A stretch of 17,500 bases of DNA from Actinidia chinensis (GCA_009663005.1 CM018907.1:9883508-9901007), one strand, 5' to 3'; counted from the stretch's first letter, positions 1 to 8,640 are shown. A program made the numbers and translations. Notes: a model not told the origin generated them from the letters alone.

Positions 1-195
1 AAGAAAACGAAGCTTGCAAAAAGAAAAATAAGATTTGAAAAAAATGAATCTATGTTTTGAAAGAAGGCTAAAGAAAATTCTTTTCAAATGACTCGTTAAA
101 GAAAAAAAAAAATTTGAATGAAATTAATATTTAGAAACAACTTCTTAGAATGGGTAACACCGGTAAAAAAATTATATGCCATCCTAGTAAATAAA

Positions 196-432
196 ACTTT
201 CACTTGATATAGACCGGACTTGGATTTGATCCTTCCAAGAGAAGAAAGGTTTTCAAAAATCAAATTTGGGCTTCCCAAATGGAAACACAAGTCTCATGCT
301 TCCTAATTGTCACAAGTCAGGTCAATTGCTAGTATATGCACTTTATGAAAAACCTAATGCTCCTAACAATACTGGGTCCCAGAATACAATTGAGGACTAA
401 CCCTCATGCCCAAGATTGTTTGGGTACCAACG
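196..432 (+). pseudogene. gag: copia gag C-terminus with broken zinc knuckle
   Basis: Gag packages the retroelement RNA, and its CCHC knuckle binds nucleic acid. Here GFDPSKRRK is followed at 297-342 by the remains of CF-NCHKSG(H)IASIC. A 2-bp insertion at about 303 and a 1-bp deletion at about 325, inside the histidine codon, split the knuckle over three frames. A tail reads LYEKPNAPNNTGSQ and, after another shift, TNPH then PKIVWVPT (409-432). The WVP-type tail between knuckle and protease is characteristic of Sireviruses. The region before 196 is A-rich and probably encodes the gag coiled-coil part, but I could not align it. Not translatable as it stands. Confidence 0.75.
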
Positions 433-479
433 TGAATGAATTTTTTTGAGTGTGTTCTTTCAGCTAAATCAATCAAAAC

Positions 480-615
480 ATATTGGTTTTGGATTATCGG
501 GTTGTTCAAAGGCCCAAAAAAACATCACGGAGATAAGACTCAATTCATATCTCTCAAGCCAAAAGATGGGGATTGGTTACCTTTGGAGACAACGGTAAAG
601 GAAAGATCATAGACA
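480..615 (+). pseudogene. pol (PR): copia aspartic protease remnant
   Basis: The retroelement protease processes the polyprotein. The active-site region is recognisable as SGCSK (487-501), but the expected aspartate codon before it has been shifted out of frame. Downstream, HHGDKTQFISLKPKDG (523-570) and LVTFGDNGKGKII (573-611) match the conserved stretch that follows the active site in plant copia elements. The two pieces are in different frames, and the first meets a stop when read through. About 250 bases follow (615-860) in which I recognise no further protein similarity. Confidence 0.8.
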
Positions 616-860
616 CAACAGGTAGTATTATTGGTAAGAAATGCCTCCACCTCCCTTGCAAACGTATTACTTGTTAAGGACCAAACACATCTTTTAGCAT
701 TAGTCAACTTTGTTAAAGGATGCAAGGTTATATTTGAATCTCCCAAATATTAAGTAAAGACCAACAACATAACAAACAATTCTACTGACATAGATAAGGT
801 AACATTTAAATGTTTTGATTTAACGATTTATCTTCTGCGAAATTGAATGCTTACTCTTAT

Positions 861-1035
861 TATAGTGATGAAAGTTGGTTGTGGCATAGATAAGACTTGG
901 CCCACATAGTATGAGCATAACTGAAAAAGTTCTTAAAATCTGATTTAGTAAAAGAGCTTCCAAAAATCAATTTGAAGGATAAGAATTATGATACTTGTCC
1001 CAAATGGGCAAACAACTCGAAATTTTTTTCAAATC
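861..1035 (+). pseudogene. pol (pre-IN): copia GAG-pre-integrase domain remnant
   Basis: DESWLWHR starts at 867 and is followed by an in-frame stop. The expected RLGHIS motif is present after a frame change and an extra C at about 902. A DTCPKW or CPKG segment near 1000 corresponds to the CxxC half of the integrase HHCC zinc-binding module. The order and spacing fit the domain between protease and the integrase core. Several stops make it non-functional. Confidence 0.75.
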
Positions 1036-1054
1036 CTAAATATGCTCAATACTA

Positions 1055-1410
1055 CTAGACCATCTCCAACTTTTGCATATTTACTTAGTTGGACCATTTA
1101 GGACTTTAAGTCTTAGTGAACAAATAATATGCACTTGTTATTGTTTAATGATTATTCACGATTTTACATGCACATTCTTCTTGGCTCATAAGAAATGAAA
1201 CAATTGACTGTTTTAAAAATTTTGTTAGAAATGTTCAAAATGAAAAGGGACATTCATTACCGTTCAATTATAATCGATTATGGGGGTAATTTAAAATTTG
1301 CAACCTTTTAAAATATTTTGTGTGAAAATAGTTTGGACCATAATTTTTTGGCTCCTAGAACACACAACAAAATGGGGGTAGTGAAATAAAAAATAGAGTT
1401 TTGCAAGAAT
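1055..1410 (+). pseudogene. pol (IN): copia integrase core, catalytic residues lost
   Basis: Integrase inserts the element cDNA into the host genome using a D,D,E triad. From 1070 to 1193 one frame reads LLHIYLVGPFRTLSL, matching the family pattern in which an aspartate occupies the place of the tyrosine codon at 1082-1084. The second aspartate survives in IDYGGN (about 1270-1290), although the following GGEF glutamate is asparagine. At 1348-1383 the segment APRTHNKMGVVK corresponds to the PQQNG..E region, and the catalytic glutamate is replaced by lysine (1381-1386) just before a stop. Two of three catalytic positions are therefore lost. Confidence 0.85.
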
Positions 1411-1439
1411 GGGAATAACGCTGCTTTGAAAAATAGTTT

Positions 1440-1760
1440 GTGCCACATATTTTGAAGCCGAAGCGTCAATACTTCTTGTTATGTTTTAAATTGGAATTTT
1501 GCTCAGAAAAATATTAATCAAGACCCCTTATGATCTTTGGAAAGAAACAAAAAAAAAGCAACTGTTTCTATTTTAGAGCCTTTGGATGCAAATCTTTGTT
1601 TGTTTGAATAAAAACAAAGACAATCTCGAAAAGTTTGATGGCAAAAACCTGATGAGGGGATCTTTCTTGGGATATTCAATCCCATATAAGGCATATAGAG
1701 TTTTATAATAAAAGAACTACTAGTGATTGAAGAATCGATCCATGTGCAGTTTTGATGAAC
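1440..1760 (+). pseudogene. pol (IN C-term): copia integrase C-terminal region remnant
   Basis: The text VNTSCYVLN (about 1466-1492), KTPYDLWKETK (1520-1552), DEGIFLG (about 1651-1671) and GYSIPYKAYRVL (about 1670-1706) is the conserved copia C-terminal integrase signature, including the KTPYELW and GYS..KAYR blocks. The pieces are joined by frameshifts. From 1760 to 2000 the sequence is the poorly conserved linker between integrase and RT, with no recognisable motif. Confidence 0.8.
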
Positions 1761-2001
1761 ATCACTCCATATCTAGTAAAAGTCATAAGTTGATAATATA
1801 AAGAAGTTGAATAACAGATTAGAAAAGTTAGATGTACAACTAAGCTTAACGAAAAATCTACAAAGGAAAATGAATTACAAGACATTTTCTCAGTCAACAA
1901 AACACCAATGAAGGTCTACCTAGGGAATGAAAATTGTCACAACCATTCACCGAGCAAATCCTATGTGAACCTTCACAAGGGTAAAATCTTTCCTTCTCCT
2001 T

Positions 2002-2400
2002 AGAAATGTATGTATCATCTTGCATTTTGTTTCTCAAATAGAACCAAAATATTTTAAAATGCTGAAAATATTGAGTTGTTGGATAAATACAATGCAAGAG
2101 GACTTAATCAATTTGAAAAGAATGAGGTATGGCACCTATTCCTAGGCTGAGATCACCTGATTATTGAAACCAATGGTGTTTAGGACAAAATTGATGATCC
2201 GGTGTTGTTGTAAAGGAACAACGCTAGACTTGTTTCTCAAGGCTAAAGTTAAGAAGAAGACATCGATTTTGATGAAACATTCGCACCAGTAACTAGATTA
2301 GATGCCATGAGAATGTTACTTGCATTTGCATGTTTAAGGATTAGTACTCTAACCAAATAATGTTAAAAATGGTTTTCTAAGTTCAATGTGCAGATGCAAG
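2002..2400 (+). pseudogene. pol (RT): copia reverse transcriptase N-terminus, truncated in motif A
   Basis: RT copies the element RNA into DNA. A frame from 2002 reads VSQIEPKYFK then TMQEDL. After one shift a single frame from 2109 runs QFEKNEVWHL ... NNARLVSQG ... DIDFDETFAPVTRLDAMRM to about 2330, interrupted by only a few stops. It continues after a 1-bp loss as a QMNVKNGFLS-like segment (about 2352-2382), where the motif A aspartate is replaced by asparagine. The similarity stops at about 2395, well before the YVDD box. This is the best preserved part of the element. Confidence 0.85.
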
Positions 2401-2439
2401 CAAGTATCAAAATACATCATTGAACTTGAAAATAAGTCA

Positions 2440-3172
2440 GTAACAGTATACTTCTATGAAAAATATAGCCTATTGGATTTTGAATACATGAATCTTATTT
2501 TCAAGGATTGAAACATATACATGTGGAAAAATAATTTCATAATTGCAATCAAATTCTCTAATAAATATAAATTTAAAATGAGATAAAACTTATACAATGT
2601 TAGAGGTAAGTCCTAAACAAAGATACTTATACAAAATAACATATGAATATACTTAAGCAATGGGTTTCTAAGATGTAAATAAGTGTAAACAATATAGCTA
2701 CTAAATTGAGAACTATACTTCAATTCACTGATAATATTATGCAATATAGCATATTGATTTTAATAATGAAATAAAATAGATTTTCATGATAATAAGCATA
2801 CAAGTGTAGGAAAATAGTTTTTCATAAAATGTGTATAAGTTCTCCAAAATACAACACTTAGCATGTGAAAAAACTTGTACAATGCAAGAACCAATTCTAA
2901 AATATAATACACACCATATTAAATCAAGTACATAAATAGTTCAAGCATAATGTTGTCAAATAGTTGTACAATACATACATACAAACATATAGGTAAAACT
3001 ACGTAAGCAATGCATTCATGAATCATGATACACACCAAATCAAACCACATGTATATAATACATAACAAATAAATACAATACATGGAGAAGTAATTGTGCA
3101 GTCAAGTTCTCTAGATAATATTCCACTTAGCCATGTGAGAAAACTGTTTAAGTTAGAATAGGTCCTAAGTAT
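2440..3172. repeat. Degenerate tandem array, period about 280 bp
   Basis: Three divergent copies of a roughly 100-bp core can be aligned by eye at 2516-2617, 2799-2903 and 3078-3170. The shared skeleton is an ACA.GTG..GAA start, a TTTCATAA.. segment in copies 1 and 2, AAGTTCTC (AAATTCTC in copy 1), and then ATGTGA.AAAACT in copies 2 and 3. The spacing is about 280 bp. Copies 1 and 2 also match further upstream (TATACTTC ... AATATAGC.TATTG.TTTT at about 2449 and 2713). No coding potential is visible. The array begins almost directly after the truncated RT. Confidence 0.55.
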
Positions 3173-3242
3173 ACTGTAGAATGTTAGATAATTTTAAAGC
3201 TATAGACCACTTCAAATAGTATGTTTTCATGGATGAGTTAAG

Positions 3243-3259
3243 ATATATATATATATATA
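3243..3259. repeat. AT dinucleotide microsatellite
   Basis: Eight and a half uninterrupted AT units, a simple sequence repeat in AT-rich non-coding DNA. Confidence 0.95.
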
Positions 3260-4310
3260 GTTATAACAACAATGTATAGCATGCAAACTCAATGATCAAA
3301 ACACATCTCCAAATGCTTTTAAGTAAAATCAAGATAAGAATCTAATATCACATTGCTTAGAGTGAATGGTGTATGAAAATGACAAAATAAAGTAAAAATA
3401 CTAAGTTAGAATTATATAATCATATCATGGGATTTAGTATATATGCATTAAATACATGATTCGTTCCAAAAGTAAATTATCTTACGCAAGTGTTACGGGT
3501 CGCAAAGTAGTAATAAACTCGAAGTTACGAGTATCACTCCCACGAGGAACATTACCAAAAGTGAAAACAGGAATTAAAACAATCAACTCATTCTACTTGA
3601 TCCTAACTTATACTTCAAAAAAAAAACAAAATTATATATTTTAAAGGTTTGAATGATTAAAAATAAATTTAAACTATGAAATGCAAAAAACTGATTTGAA
3701 CTTGATACGAAAAGGAACTCTTTGAAATCATTGAACCTAGTCAACGAGTTTATTAGAATTCCAATGGAGCATAGTCTAACTCAAACCCTTCGACTACGTC
3801 GTGAGTTTCGGATTCAGAAATTTAATGTTTAAACAGATTCTTACTTACTTCAACTTCTAAATAAAATCAGGTTGATTATAATTCTGGTTGTGCATCATCG
3901 ATCCGAATACGAATAGTCGAACCAACTTCAACTGCATAATGTTACAATGCAGCATATATACTGAGTATAAGCGATCGCACATATACATTATCAAACATAA
4001 TAGGACTCCCTCAAGTTTTTGAAAGTATTTAGAATGTAAAAAAAGAAGAATAAAACTAAAAAGTTCTAACTTGAAATTCTACCTCAATGTTCATATCTCG
4101 ATCCCCGATGCCATTCACAATTGATCCCAGTAAAATAACTAGCTACATCATGCTTTAGAAAACAATAACTGATATTGAATGCATTCTAATTAAAAACTAA
4201 ATCTATCAAACGATTAAAAAAAATTGAAATCTTGATAAAAGATAAAAATACGTGTTTATCGACCAAAAGCATAAACTAAATTAATTAAAATTTTGAGTTA
4301 AATGTAAAAC
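3260..4310. other. AT-rich intergenic DNA, possible old repeat at 3480-3560
   Basis: No gene is recognisable. The segment at 3480-3560, with GTTACGGGTCGCAAAGTA and then GAGTATCACTCCCACGAGGAA, resembles from memory a motif that recurs in non-coding repeats of many plant genomes (ACGGGTCGCAA ... GAGTATCGATCCCACGAGG). This is recall and was not checked. A 62-codon open frame covers it (3456-3641), but it has no recognised domain and is most likely chance. The rest is featureless AT-rich sequence. Confidence 0.4.
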
Positions 4311-4318
4311 TTTACAAG
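4311..4318. repeat. Left target-site duplication of the MITE
   Basis: TTTACAAG pairs with CTTACAAG at 4810-4817, with 7 of 8 bases identical. Confidence 0.75.
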
Positions 4319-4809
4319 CATAGTTATTAAAACCGGATAAGAAACCGCCGTTCAACCGTTCAACCGGGACCGGGGCACTAAACCGGTTTGGTAACAAACT
4401 ATTTTACCAGAAATGCAAACGAACTGGATGAACCGTTGAACAGGCCGGATTTTTTATACCAACCAGAACGGGTTTTAACCGGTTTGAACTTGGCCGATTT
4501 TTTAACAGAAGAATTAAAATTAAAATTTCACGAGTTGACACCCCAAATTTTTGAATTGAAGTTTTAATTTTTACAGTTTGAAACCCCCAAAATTTTTGAA
4601 TTGAATTTTTAATTTTTTAATAATTTTTTACTATATTAATTTTTTACTATGAATGGATAAAATATTTTTTTTATTATTTATAATAAAAAAATATAATTTT
4701 AAATTATTTATTAATTATAACATCCGGTTGAAACCTGGTTGAACCATGTGAACCGTTTGAATCGGTGCTTTGACCGGTTCCATGTCTAGTTCGGTTCTGA
4801 TAACTAATG
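4319..4809. mobile_element. hAT-like miniature inverted-repeat element (MITE), 491 bp
   Basis: The ends are imperfect terminal inverted repeats: the left end reads CATAGTTATTAAAACCGG, and the right end on the other strand reads CATTAGTTATCAGAACCG. They are flanked by 8-bp direct repeats, TTTACAAG (4311-4318) and CTTACAAG (4810-4817), with one mismatch, matching the 8-bp target duplications of the hAT superfamily. Many AACCGG, CCGGTT and GGTTGAACC motifs lie in both subterminal regions (4330-4500 and 4720-4795), as in the subterminal transposase-binding repeats of hAT elements. The centre is extremely AT-rich. No transposase is encoded, so it is a non-autonomous derivative that would need a transposase from elsewhere. 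Confidence 0.85.
4541..4617. repeat. Internal direct repeat within the MITE
   Basis: Two nearly identical copies of about 32 bp lie at 4541-4572 and 4585-4617. Each starts CCCCAAA, continues TTTTTGAATTGAA and ends TTTTAATTTTT or similar. They are separated by 12 bases and differ by small indels in A and T runs, which suggests a local tandem duplication in the AT-rich core. Confidence 0.8.
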
Positions 4810-4817
4810 CTTACAAG
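4810..4817. repeat. Right target-site duplication of the MITE
   Basis: CTTACAAG is the partner of the copy at 4311-4318. The single mismatch suggests the insertion is not recent. Confidence 0.75.
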
Positions 4818-5395
4818 AATTAATGAAAGAGACAATGAATCTCAAGTTTGCAACTTAAAAATCCTAAAAAAATATCACGTCCTCCTAAAAAAATCATAAA
4901 AATTATTTATAGAAGTTAAATCCAATCTCCTAATAGGTATAGGTTTCTACCCAGTTTTACTCTTGGTGGCGTTCGAAATATTAACTTGTTCTTCATTCTA
5001 AGCGTTCTCACTCTCAGTTGTACTTTCTACCCAATGTTCCAACTCTACACATATGATTTCGAAAGTTAAAGTAATCCATTTTCATCCCTTTGTATTTTCG
5101 AAGAATGCTACGCAGATGGTTCGAGCGCCACTTCCCCTTTGTATTCTAGAGTCCAAACGGTAAGCACAATGTTTGAATTTTTCTTTCCAGCATTCAAACC
5201 TGTTCCTTCATTTTTTTTTACATTGGCATTCAATGCTAAGTGTTAATTTTTCCTTCTTTAACTTTTTCTTCTCATCGTCTTCTTACTCTTACCCGTTTTG
5301 GAACCCTCGGAGTCCTAATTCCCGCGATACTCATTATACATGTATTATTAAAACTTAATCTAATCAATCAATTTATGTGCAAAGCAATATAAGCA
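4818..5395. other. Non-coding stretch, nothing recognised
   Basis: No domain, RNA gene or repeat boundary is recognisable. A 61-codon pyrimidine-rich frame (5173-5355) is low complexity and probably meaningless. Confidence 0.5.
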
Positions 5396-5399
5396 ATAT

Positions 5400-5587
5400 T
5401 AATGAAAGAATCAAAGCCCAAGAAGGGACATAAAGATTTACGAATTTCGATCACACTTATGATCTACATCCTTCCCAAGACCTCTGCCAGATCTTTTTCA
5501 TTACTTACGAATCAACAATTACAATTTGGGGGTTGATTTACCCTTGCTCAACGTCACTTCTACATAGTGATTTTGGGGTCCAAACGC
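5400..5587 (+). repeat. Probable interspersed-repeat flank leading into the tandem array
   Basis: The stretch AAGATTTACGAATTTCGATCA (5434-5454), followed by CTACATCCTTCCCAAGACCTC (5463-5483), resembles a plant repeat motif I remember as GATTTACGTGGTTCGG ... CTACATCC. It is followed by GGGGTTGATTTACCCTTGCTCAACG and directly by the tandem units at 5588. The element class cannot be named from this window, and the resemblance rests on memory only. Confidence 0.4.
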
Positions 5588-5832
5588 CACTCAAACTTCC
5601 TAGTGTTTTACTCTTACAAGAGGAAACACTCAAACTCTTAGTGTTGACTTTTGTACAAGAAAAACACTCAAAACTCTCACCAAGTATTTTGTCTAAGTTT
5701 ATACTCAAACTTTTTAGTATTTTACTTACAAGAGAAATACTCAAACTCTAATGTTGGGCTTCTTTATAAGAAAAACACGTTCAAAAAATCTCACCAAGTG
5801 TTTTTATCCAAGCTAACCTCAAACTTACAAGG
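5588..5832 (+). repeat. Two-level tandem repeat: 114- and 116-bp units made of three 36-42-bp subunits
   Basis: Subunits start with CACTCAAAC or TACTCAAAC at 5588 (A, 39 bp), 5627 (B, 38), 5665 (C, 37), 5702 (A', 36), 5738 (B', 38) and 5776 (C', about 42). A partial copy, CTCAAACTTACAAGG, sits at 5818-5832. A resembles A' (ACTTACAAGAG.AAA end), B resembles B' (GTTG.... TT..A.AAGAAAAA end), and C resembles C' (TCTCACCAAGT.TTTT). A three-subunit unit has therefore been duplicated as a block. Most subunits carry short inverted arms such as AACACT...AGTGTT. The open frames here (5533-5751 plus, 5538-5744 minus, 5651-5878 plus) are by-products of the repeat. Confidence 0.85.
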
Positions 5833-6193
5833 ATATAGGTGTAATGAAAAGATCCAGGTTAAAAACAAGCTCTTTTGAAAATTAAATAGGAGTGGAATAC
5901 TACCTGGTGAACAAGAGGAATTTTAAAGAGAATTAGCAAATTAAAAGTCTTTGATGATCAATCCATATTATAGCATTGTTGTTTAAACCATCAAAGTTGT
6001 TTAGAGACTTGTATTTAATGGCCTTGAAGTGATTCTAATCCGTTGGAGTGTTTAGAGGCCATTAAAATGCCTGATTAGACCTTTATAACTTTCAAAATAG
6101 AGTTGGTGTGCCCTAGGTGTTGCACTTAACCAAAGTTGGTTCGAACACTTAATTGCATTCCAAATCTAAGTAATTCGGGCCTACTGACCAAAA

Positions 6194-7176
6194 GTGTCGA
6201 CACCTTTCTTGCAGCTTTGGTTTTTTGGGTATAGTCCTTCAGTAAATTTGGCCATAACTCTTTGTTACTTAGAATTTTTGAATGTGTTTTATTGAGTTAT
6301 AAATTAAACTTATCAGGACCTAACAATTTAGGCCCAGAAATTCTTCATTTTGACTTGGTATAAACCTTAGATAATCCTAATCTGCAATTGCTGCAAGAAT
6401 TTCCAAAAATAGAGCATCGTTCTTTGATCATAAAACTTCTTCAATACTTCGAGTTTTGGTCATAAATTTAGTCTCATTGGGAAAGTTGACTTTTAGATTT
6501 GAAAATAAGAGTTAACGTTTTTCCGGTATTTGGAATCTATATACTTTAGATATTTTGGCATTAAAAGTAACTGTAGTTTTCTCACAAAATAGATATCATT
6601 CTTTTTGATCATAACTTTTTTCAATACTTCGAGTTTGGTTCATGAATTAGTTTTATTGGAAAGCTGACTTCCAGAATGTTGAAGATAACCTCAAACTTTC
6701 TGTATTTGGATCTCTATATCCTAAGATATTTTGCATCTTCTGAAAATCGGCTGCAGTTTCTTAGTTTTTGTCTTCAGGTGTCGATACTGGTGTCCGGACT
6801 TCTTTCTCCAGAAATATTTCTTTTAGCTACTGACATTGGTGTCGATACTGGTGATGCCACTTTGTTATTCAAAATATGTCTTTAGCTACTTGTCCCTTCA
6901 GGTAATCGGCACTTTAACCACGATTGTGTCGACACCTTGAAATCATGTGTCGCACTTCTTGCTAGAAGTATTTCTTTTGATTTCTGTGCTTTTTGAAAAC
7001 CATCACACTTTGAGTTCTTTTAAGTTGTCTTCCCCATAAATGTGTATGATATTCAATGACCTTATCCAGTGATAATTTCATGATTTCCTCCATTATTTAA
7101 GACTTTTCCCAATTATTCAATATGTTTCCGAGTCTTCATGTGTTGTCGACACCCTGTGAGCAAAGTGTCGGACACT
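6194..7176. repeat. Dispersed GTGTCGACAC-type palindromic motifs
   Basis: GTGTCGACAC occurs at 6194-6203 and inside TGTGTCGACACCT at 6925-6937, and TGTCGACACC occurs at 7144-7153. Related forms are GGTGTCGATACTGGTG (6778-6793 and 6838-6853), GTGTCGCACT (6947-6956) and GTGTCGGACACT (7165-7176). They often come in pairs 20-60 bp apart, and the array of about 180-bp units lies between the first and second. Regular recurrence in otherwise AT-rich DNA marks this as one repeat family. Function is unknown. Confidence 0.7.
6229..6768 (+). repeat. Tandem array of about 180-bp units, three copies
   Basis: Units 6409-6588 and 6589-6768 align over their full length. Shared blocks are TTTGATCATAA, TTCAATACTTCGAGTTT, ATTGG.AAG.TGACTT, GTATTTGGA, TAGATATTTTGG or AAGATATTTTGC, and CTG.AGTTT. 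A weaker first unit (6229-6408) matches at CCATAACT (6252) and at the closing CTGCAATTGCTGCA. Anchor positions 6254, 6430 and 6611 give periods of 176 and 181 bp. No coding frame is conserved between units. Confidence 0.75.
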
Positions 7177-7280
7177 TCTAAGAAAAAAGTGTTCTCAAGT
7201 TTTCATGTTATCACTTTGATTTTAGTGCAGGATACTATGGATCTGCCATGCTTAGCAGATATTAGTTACTAATACAATTA

Positions 7281-7342
7281 TTTTGTTATCATCAAATTCA
7301 GGGATTGAGTCAGACTATCTTTCCCCTTTTGATGAGACAAAA
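7281..7342. repeat. Inverted repeat TTTTGTTATCATCAAA / TTTTGATGAGACAAAA
   Basis: The arms at 7281-7296 and 7327-7342 are reverse complements apart from one indel and one or two mismatches, with a loop of about 30 bases. Both arms resemble the TTTTGTCATCATCAAAA motif found next to Sirevirus polypurine tracts, which is inference from family memory. Confidence 0.6.
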
Positions 7343-7488
7343 ACGTTTCAATATATGAATGATGAACTTTAGAACAATGATTTTCATTAAGGGTATTATA
7401 TATTTTGAAACATACTATGTATGCTCCCCTTTTTTTGCTATTTTATTGCATTTCTAATATTCAAAGCTCATAAAACATGTCATATTCA

Positions 7489-7650
7489 TGAAAATCCATT
7501 AAAGATCAAGTGCCCTTTATCACGATTGCTCAATTTTTTCCCAATGGCATTCATGCCAACATTCATAGTTTCTTCCCCTTTTTTCAAATTATCAAAAAGG
7601 GTATATGGCAATCCAGCAAATTTATGTGCTCCATTAATGTAAATTCCATG
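7489..7650 (-). pseudogene. Unidentified minus-strand open stretch, 54 codons
   Basis: Between two stop codons the minus strand reads 54 codons with balanced composition. It contains INGAHKFAGLPYTLFDNLKK and then GMNAIGKKLSNRDKG. It has no start codon in a convincing context, and I recognise no family. The plus strand is also open here (7421-7639), so chance cannot be excluded. If the neighbouring purine tracts belong to an inverted retroelement, this could be an extra coding remnant before its 3' end. Function unknown. Confidence 0.25.
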
Positions 7651-7858
7651 TCAATCCAATTAGAGAGTTGTCTATACACTGTAATGAAGCAAATTTTAAT
7701 TATGAATCCATGAAAAAGCAAATTAAACGACAAACGATCATACATGTAATCCGTTAGATTAACAAAGAGTTGTTAATGGCTCATCTCACCCTTTCTTAGG
7801 GAGTCAATTTTCCTTATCATCAGGCAACCTGTTCAATCATAGGCCATGGAATCTCGTC

Positions 7859-7875
7859 CTCTCTCTCTCTCTCTC
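7859..7875. repeat. CT dinucleotide microsatellite
   Basis: Eight CT units plus a half unit, followed by an AT-rich TATCTATATATTTATATCTATA segment. Confidence 0.95.
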
Positions 7876-7989
7876 CTATCTATATATTTATATCTATAAG
7901 CCCAAAACACCCTTATAATCAATGTCAACAAGTCTGAATACATTAGAGTATTAAAACATAACATCCTTTTCCCCCTGTCTCATGAAATT

Positions 7990-8640
7990 CTATATTATTT
8001 CAAAAAAGATACAATAAGATTTAATAAAACCATCATAATTAAGTCATGCAATAGCATTTTCTCTCCCTATAGTTCATGACTTTTTCTTTTCATATCTCTA
8101 TAGTAATGGAAGTAGAATTTTTCATTCACATTCGATTTAAGATTTATCATACCATAGTCAATCATGATCAAGTAGTTCAGAGTATTCAATGCATTTATTC
8201 TCATTTTATCATAAGTATTTGAGTTCAAGAAATCAAGTTATCAAATTTGACGATAATCAACATGCATTTACATATTATTTTTAGCTCAAATTTGCTTAAA
8301 AATTTTTATACGCATTTATGTACTCAAATTAGACTCAACAAAGTAGTATGTTTCATAACAATCCACATCTTCATATAACAATAATATTATTTTTCTCTGG
8401 GGGGATATCATTGATATCAAACCATTATTCATGACAATTTTACAGTGAGTTTTAAACGCAATAACAATCCATATAACTAATTTCTCATTAATGCGTTAAG
8501 ATCTCAATCCATATTTCAAAGTCATATCTTCATTTTTATCTTTCTTTTTATTAAACATAAGGTAAATAGTGATAAGAATAATAGTTAAAGATATTTAGCC
8601 CAAAATAGAGTATAGAATTGAGTAAAAAATTATATAACTC
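7990..8640. other. AT-rich non-coding DNA, nothing recognised
   Basis: There are no open frames of note and no protein similarity. The only local oddity is GATATCATTGATATC at 8404-8418, two copies of a 6-bp palindrome. Confidence 0.5.

Larger units (their letters stand above)
1..2400 (+). mobile_element. Decayed Ty1/copia retrotransposon, Sirevirus-like, 5' part of the internal region
   Basis: This is a plus-strand remnant of a copia-type gag-pol polyprotein. Weak frames that switch repeatedly give, in canonical order, a gag zinc knuckle, a TNPH...PKIVWVPT tail, protease, GAG-pre-integrase, integrase core, integrase C-terminal region and the beginning of reverse transcriptase. The motif preceding the knuckle (GFDPSK) and the WVP repeat after it are typical of the Sirevirus lineage, which is family knowledge and moderately certain. 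No LTR is visible: the left end runs out of the window and the right end stops inside RT. RNase H and the 3' LTR are absent here. Stops and indels occur every few dozen codons, so the copy is old and cannot make protein. Confidence 0.9.
7323..7980 (-). other. Series of minus-strand polypurine tracts, possible inverted Sirevirus 3' region
   Basis: CCCCTTTT-type boxes occur at about 7323, 7427, 7574 and 7970 (the last as TTTTCCCCC), so the minus strand carries repeated AAAAGGGG purine tracts. The copy at 7574 is followed by TTTTTCAAATTATCAAAAAGGG, forming an imperfect palindrome. Sireviruses are known for multiplied polypurine tracts before the 3' LTR, so this may be the 3' end of such an element in minus orientation. 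No RT or RNase H was found upstream on that strand, which keeps the assignment weak. Confidence 0.35.

Noticed and set aside
3456..3641. 62-codon plus frame as a gene
   Set aside because: There is no recognised domain, it ends in a poly-A/T context, and it lies over a probable interspersed-repeat motif.
5588..5832. CRISPR-like array
   Set aside because: There are no constant-length unique spacers: the units are contiguous diverged tandem repeats in eukaryotic sequence, and no cas genes are present.
7421..7713. Plus-strand 73- and 67-codon frames
   Set aside because: They overlap each other and a more protein-like minus-strand frame, and no family is recognised.
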